NCBI RefSeq assembly: GCF_000744705.1
Contig: NZ_JQML01000001.1
Location: forward strand, 5,776,017 to 5,840,016
Direction: 5' to 3'
DNA length: 64,000 bases
Source: Streptacidiphilus albus JL83
Lineage (GTDB): Bacteria > Actinomycetota > Actinomycetes > Streptomycetales > Streptomycetaceae
Below are positions 60,261-64,000 of this stretch, piece by piece; positions within the stretch are counted from its first letter, which is position 1; each line of letters starts with the position of its first letter. Made by a program: the position numbers and the translations under genes. The notes beneath the pieces were generated by a model. The model was given only the letters and a program-made list of their open reading frames with translations. It was not told where the DNA came from and made no database searches.

Positions 60261-62885
60261 ATGGCTTCGACGTCCACCTCACTGACACTGCCGGTGCTGC
60301 CGCTCGACGACGACGCGGTCCTGCCCGGCATGGTCGTTCCGCTCGACCTCTCCGATCCGGAGGTCCGCGCCGCCGTCGAGGCAGCGCAGGCGGCGGTCCG
60401 GGACAGCGGGGCGCGCACGCCCGGCATCCGCACCGTGGCGAGCGCCCGCAAGGCCCGGCTGCTGCTGGTGCCCAGGATCGACGGCAACTACGGCGCGATC
60501 GGCACCCTCGCCACCATCGAGCAGGTCGGCCGGCTGGCCGACGGCGAGGCCGCCGCGCTGGTCCGCGGGGTCCGCCGGGTGCGGATCGGCGCCGGTACCA
60601 CCGGCCCCGGCGCCGCGCTCTGGGTGGAGGCCGCCCCGGTCGAGTCGCCCGCCGTCCCCGAACCGCTGCCCGGCGCCGTCGCCGAGCTGGTCCGCGACTA
60701 CAAGGCGCTGACCACCAGCTGGCTCCAGAAGCGCGGGGCCTGGCAGATCGTCGACCGGGTCGCGCAGATCGAGGACGTCTCGGACCTCGCCGACAACATC
60801 GGCTACGCGCCCTTCCTCAGCGGCGCGGAGAAGGTCGCCGTGCTGGAGGAGACCGACCCGGTCGCCCGGCTGAAGCAGTCCTTCCAGCTGCTGCGCGACC
60901 ACCTGGCCGAGGAGGACGTCGCCGAGACCATCCGCAAGGACGTCCAGGAGGGCATGGAGAAGCAGCAGAAGGAGTTCCTGCTGCGCCGCCAGCTCGACGC
61001 GGTCAAGAAGGAGCTGGCCGACCTGGAGGGCGACTCCGCCTCCGAGGAGGAGGACTACCGGGCCCGGGTCGAGTCCGCCGACCTGCCCGAGAAGGTCCGT
61101 GAGGCTGCCCTCAAGGAGGTCGACAAGCTGGAGCGCTCCTCGGACGCCTCACCCGAGGGCAGCTGGATCCGCACCTGGCTGGACACCGTGCTGGAACTGC
61201 CCTGGAACGAGCGCAGCGAGGACGCCTACGACATCGCCGGCGCGCGGGCCGTGCTCGACGCCGACCACTTCGGCCTGGACGACGTCAAGGACCGGATCGT
61301 CGAGTACCTGGCCGTCCGCAAGCGCCGCGCGGACCGGGGCCTCGGCCTGGTCGGCGGCCAGACGGATGGTGCGGCGGTGCGAAGCACCACGAACAAGGGT
61401 GGTGGTGGGCGACGGGCGGGCGGTGCGGTGCGAAGCACCACGAACAAGGGTGGTGGTGGGCGACGGGCGGGCGGTGCGGTGCGAAGCACCACGAACAAGG
61501 GTGGTGGTGGGCGACGGGCGGGCGGCGCGGTGCTGGCGCTGGTCGGTCCGCCCGGGGTCGGCAAGACCTCGCTCGGCGAGTCCGTCGCCCGCGCCATGGG
61601 CCGCTCCTTCGTCCGGGTCGCCCTCGGCGGCGTCCGGGACGAGGCGGAGATCCGGGGCCACCGCCGCACCTACGTCGGCGCCCTGCCCGGCCGGATCGTC
61701 CGCGCCATCAAGGAGGCCGGCTCGATGAACCCGGTCGTGCTGCTGGACGAGATCGACAAGGTCGGCTCGGACTACCGGGGCGACCCGGCCGCCGCGCTGC
61801 TGGAGGTCCTCGACCCGGCCCAGAACCACACCTTCCGCGACCACTACCTGGAGGTCGAGCTCGACCTCTCGGACGTGGTCTTCCTGGCCACCGCCAATGT
61901 GCTGGAGTCCATCCCGGAAGCGCTGCTGGACCGGATGGAGCTGGTCCGGCTCGACGGCTACACCGAGGACGAGAAGGTCGTCATCGCCCGCGACCACCTG
62001 CTGCCCCGGCAGCTGGACCGGGCCGGACTCGGCGCGGACGAGGTGCTGGTGGACGAGTCCGCGCTGCGCAGCCTGGCGGGCGAGTACACCCGCGAGGCCG
62101 GCGTCCGCAGCCTGGAGCGGGCCGTCGCCCGGATCCTGCGCAAGGTCGCCGCGGAGCATGAGCTCGGCCTGCAGGCGCTGCCCCGCACCGTCGGCGCCGA
62201 CGACCTGCGCGGGCTGATCGGCCGCCCCCGGCACACCCCGGAGGCGGCGCAGCAGCCGGAGGAGCGCCGGACCTCGGTGCCCGGCGTGGCGACCGGCCTG
62301 GCGGTCACCGGGGCCGGCGGCGACGTCCTCTTCGTCGAGGCCTCGCTGGCCGACCCGGAGACCGGCTCCACCGGCCTGGCGCTCACCGGCCAGCTGGGCG
62401 ACGTGATGAAGGAGTCCGCGCAGATCGCGCTCTCCTTCCTGCGCTCGCACGGCGCGGAGCTGGAGCTGCCGGTCACCTCGCTCCGGGACCGGGGCGTCCA
62501 CCTGCACGTCCCCGCCGGGGCGGTGCCCAAGGACGGCCCCAGCGCCGGGGTGACCATGACCACGGCCCTGGCCTCGCTGCTCTCCGGCCGCAAGGTCCGG
62601 ACCAACCTGGCGATGACCGGCGAGGTCTCGCTGACCGGCCGGGTGCTGCCGATCGGCGGGGTCAAGCAGAAGCTGCTGGCCGCCGACCGGGCCGGGATCG
62701 ACACCGTGCTGATCCCCGCCCGCAACGCCGCCGACCTGGACGACGTCCCGGCCGAGGTGCTGGCCCGGCTGACCGTCCACCCGGTCTCCGACGTCCGCCA
62801 GGTGCTGGAGCTGGCGCTGGAGCCGGCCGGCACGCTGACCGACGCCTCCGGCCGGCTCGGCGGACAGCAGGTCGCCGCCGCGTAG
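60261..62885 (+). CDS. lon: ATP-dependent protease Lon with repeat-derived insertion
   Basis: An 874-residue Lon protease, longer than the roughly 800 residues usual in Streptomyces. The N-terminal substrate domain and coiled coil (about 1-300) lead to the AAA+ module with Walker A GPPGVGKTS (429-437) and LLDEIDKVGSD, and the protease domain with catalytic Ser761 (KDGPSAGV) and Lys802 (GGVKQK). Just before Walker A, residues about 368-421 are an insertion of three 17-residue repeats (core RSTTNKGGGGRRAG) encoded by a 51-bp tandem repeat. All motifs remain in frame. Lon degrades misfolded and regulatory proteins. ATG follows GGAGAG; a HAIR-like site lies upstream. Confidence 0.94.
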   Translation: MASTSTSLTLPVLPLDDDAVLPGMVVPLDLSDPEVRAAVEAAQAAVRDSGARTPGIRTVASARKARLLLVPRIDGNYGAIGTLATIEQVGRLADGEAAALVRGVRRVRIGAGTTGPGAALWVEAAPVESPAVPEPLPGAVAELVRDYKALTTSWLQKRGAWQIVDRVAQIEDVSDLADNIGYAPFLSGAEKVAVLEETDPVARLKQSFQLLRDHLAEEDVAETIRKDVQEGMEKQQKEFLLRRQLDAVKKELADLEGDSASEEEDYRARVESADLPEKVREAALKEVDKLERSSDASPEGSWIRTWLDTVLELPWNERSEDAYDIAGARAVLDADHFGLDDVKDRIVEYLAVRKRRADRGLGLVGGQTDGAAVRSTTNKGGGGRRAGGAVRSTTNKGGGGRRAGGAVRSTTNKGGGGRRAGGAVLALVGPPGVGKTSLGESVARAMGRSFVRVALGGVRDEAEIRGHRRTYVGALPGRIVRAIKEAGSMNPVVLLDEIDKVGSDYRGDPAAALLEVLDPAQNHTFRDHYLEVELDLSDVVFLATANVLESIPEALLDRMELVRLDGYTEDEKVVIARDHLLPRQLDRAGLGADEVLVDESALRSLAGEYTREAGVRSLERAVARILRKVAAEHELGLQALPRTVGADDLRGLIGRPRHTPEAAQQPEERRTSVPGVATGLAVTGAGGDVLFVEASLADPETGSTGLALTGQLGDVMKESAQIALSFLRSHGAELELPVTSLRDRGVHLHVPAGAVPKDGPSAGVTMTTALASLLSGRKVRTNLAMTGEVSLTGRVLPIGGVKQKLLAADRAGIDTVLIPARNAADLDDVPAEVLARLTVHPVSDVRQVLELALEPAGTLTDASGRLGGQQVAAA
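61374..61526 (+). repeat. Three in-frame 51-bp tandem repeats within lon
   Basis: Units at 61374-61424, 61425-61475 and 61476-61526 are essentially identical, differing at the final base of the third. Each holds two inverted repeats: GGTGC-GAA-GCACC and CACCAC-N8-GTGGTG. The length is a multiple of three, so each copy adds 17 residues with a net positive charge. Confidence 0.95.
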
Positions 62886-62917
62886 CGGGGGTGTGACCCT
62901 GCCGACAGCCGGTCGCG

Positions 62918-62979
62918 GAACCGTCGCATTCAGGGGGCCGTCCATCCACTGGACGAGACCTGCGAGAATGCGACGGTTC
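62918..62979. terminator. Nested inverted repeat between lon and the FtsW/RodA gene
   Basis: GAACCGTCGCATTC (62918-62931) and GAATGCGACGGTTC (62966-62979) are perfect 14-base arms 34 bases apart. Within the loop CGTCCA (62939-62944) pairs with TGGACG (62950-62955). It lies 32 bases after the lon stop and 33 before the next start, so it could be the lon terminator or a structured leader. Confidence 0.6.
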
Positions 62980-63012
62980 TGACGGCGAGTTGTGGGTGGG
63001 TGGGTGCGGACG

Positions 63013-64000
63013 ATGGGTGCGCGAGGGGCATCGACACGAGGCCCGGGACCGGGAAGCGGGCGCAAACGCAACCTGGAACTGGTGCTCATCCTGTTCGCCA
63101 TAGCGATCCCCGCTTTCGGCGACGCGGACGCGGTACTGGCGCTGACCGGCAAGATGCCGTCCGGATTCGCCCTCCAGGTCGGCGGTCTCACCGTGCTGGC
63201 CCTGGTCACGCATCTGATCGTGCGCCGCTGGGCGGCCTATGCGGATCCGCTGATCCTGCCGATCACGGTGCTGCTGACCGGGCTCGGGCTGATGATGGTG
63301 CACCGGCTGGACCTCTCCCACGAGAAGGTCTCCAGCGACTACCAGAAGTACCCGCTCATCCAGGGCCAGATCGAGTGGCTGGTGATCGGGGTGGTGATCT
63401 TCGCCGCCATCGTGATCGTGCTCAAGCACCACCGGATGCTCCAGGCCTACACCTACGTACTGATGGCCGGGTCGCTGGTGATGCTGCTGGCACCGGCCTT
63501 CTTCCCGGCCCAGAACGGCGCCAAGCGCTGGATCTACATCGGCAGCCAGACCATCGAGCCGGACGAGTTCACCAAGATCTCACTGGTGATCTTCTTCGCC
63601 AGCTATCTGATGGCCAACCGCGACGCCCTCGCCCTGGTCGGCCGGAAGGTCTGGGGGATCAGTTTCCCCCGGGGCCGCAACCTGGGACCGATCATCGCCA
63701 TCTGGGTGGTCAGTCTGCTGGTGCTGATCTTCGAGGTCGACCTCGGCACCTCGCTGATCGTCTTCGGGATCTTCATCATCATGCTGTACCTGGCGACCGA
63801 GCGGACCGGATGGGTGGTGCTCGGAACGCTGATGGCGGCCGCCGGCGCCTTCGTGGTCGGCTCGCTCTCGTCCAATGTCGGCGGCCGGGTCGCGGCCTGG
63901 CTGCACCCGCTGGCGATCTACCTGCCGAAGGCCCAGCGTCCGCCGGGGGTGGCCTCCGAGCAGCCGGCCCAGGCGCTGTTCGCGCTCGCCCACGGCGGGT
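63013..64000 (+). CDS. FtsW/RodA/SpoVE-family protein (3' end outside window)
   Basis: The first 329 residues of a SEDS-family peptidoglycan glycosyltransferase or its homologue, cut by the right edge. After a basic N-terminus (SGRKRNLELV), about nine membrane segments follow. GAKRWIYIGSQTIEPDEFTK is the RodA/FtsW loop (normally QPSEL), and EVDLGTSLIVFGIFI carries the conserved acidic DLGT segment. It resembles the RodA-like gene of actinobacterial division/elongation clusters. The ATG at 63013 and a GTG three codons upstream are both possible; ribosome site weak. Confidence 0.87.
   Translation, partial: MGARGASTRGPGPGSGRKRNLELVLILFAIAIPAFGDADAVLALTGKMPSGFALQVGGLTVLALVTHLIVRRWAAYADPLILPITVLLTGLGLMMVHRLDLSHEKVSSDYQKYPLIQGQIEWLVIGVVIFAAIVIVLKHHRMLQAYTYVLMAGSLVMLLAPAFFPAQNGAKRWIYIGSQTIEPDEFTKISLVIFFASYLMANRDALALVGRKVWGISFPRGRNLGPIIAIWVVSLLVLIFEVDLGTSLIVFGIFIIMLYLATERTGWVVLGTLMAAAGAFVVGSLSSNVGGRVAAWLHPLAIYLPKAQRPPGVASEQPAQALFALAHGG

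Overview
This window comes from a very high-GC actinobacterial chromosome. Gene content and order point to the Streptomycetaceae (Streptomyces, Kitasatospora or Streptacidiphilus): afsQ1/afsQ2 facing sigQ, DasR with the das N-acetylglucosamine transporter, a WblE/WhiB1 regulator, a SigH-type sigma factor with its anti-sigma gene, nickel superoxide dismutase with its SodX peptidase, and the multifunctional Kgd 2-oxoglutarate dehydrogenase. GTG and TTG starts are common. The genus cannot be fixed by eye. I recognised no tRNA, rRNA, IS element, prophage or CRISPR array.

Layout. 1-10 kb: the succinate dehydrogenase operon (sdhCDA, cut at the left edge), a ureidoimidazoline-decarboxylase-like gene, a short-chain dehydrogenase, an M20 peptidase, cytidine deaminase and thymidine phosphorylase, then a divergent MFS/LysR pair. 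10-22 kb: small membrane and secreted proteins, VanZ, a tandem palindromic array, the AfsQ system with SigQ, an aldehyde dehydrogenase pair with deoC (deoxynucleoside catabolism, linked to deoA and cdd), a PH-domain protein and a histidine phosphatase. 22-33 kb: DasR, a GH3 beta-N-acetylhexosaminidase, DasC-DasB-DasA, a second DasA-like lipoprotein, a SIS sugar-phosphate enzyme and a PdtaS-type kinase, with DasR-like operators in two intergenic regions. 33.5-37.8 kb: a 1404-residue single-module NRPS with the architecture of the epsilon-poly-lysine synthetase (Pls) family. 38-52 kb: wblE, a lipid kinase, sigH with its anti-sigma factor, a Na+/H+ antiporter, sodN/sodX, malic enzyme, an NADPH reductase, a decayed monooxygenase remnant, and a PadR/DUF4097 pair. 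52-64 kb: kgd, a two-component system, a spermidine-synthase-like protein, lon and the start of an FtsW/RodA gene.

Central metabolism (sdh, kgd, malic enzyme), nucleoside salvage (cdd, deoA, deoC), amino-sugar use (das) and stress regulation (AfsQ/SigQ, SigH, WblE, Ni-SOD, Lon) are the main themes.

The most unusual items are: (i) three in-frame 51-bp tandem repeats, themselves rich in inverted repeats, inserted just before the Walker A loop of Lon; (ii) the Pls-like polymer-forming NRPS, which appears to be inserted between a conserved pdtaS/wblE pair behind an AT-rich leader with its own inverted repeat; (iii) a four-copy 33-bp palindromic array upstream of vanZ; (iv) a 25-bp perfect palindrome in sigQ whose arm recurs as a tandem repeat at a likely synteny breakpoint; and (v) a series of genes whose -10-like TANNNT hexamer sits 6-7 bases before the start codon, as expected for leaderless transcripts.
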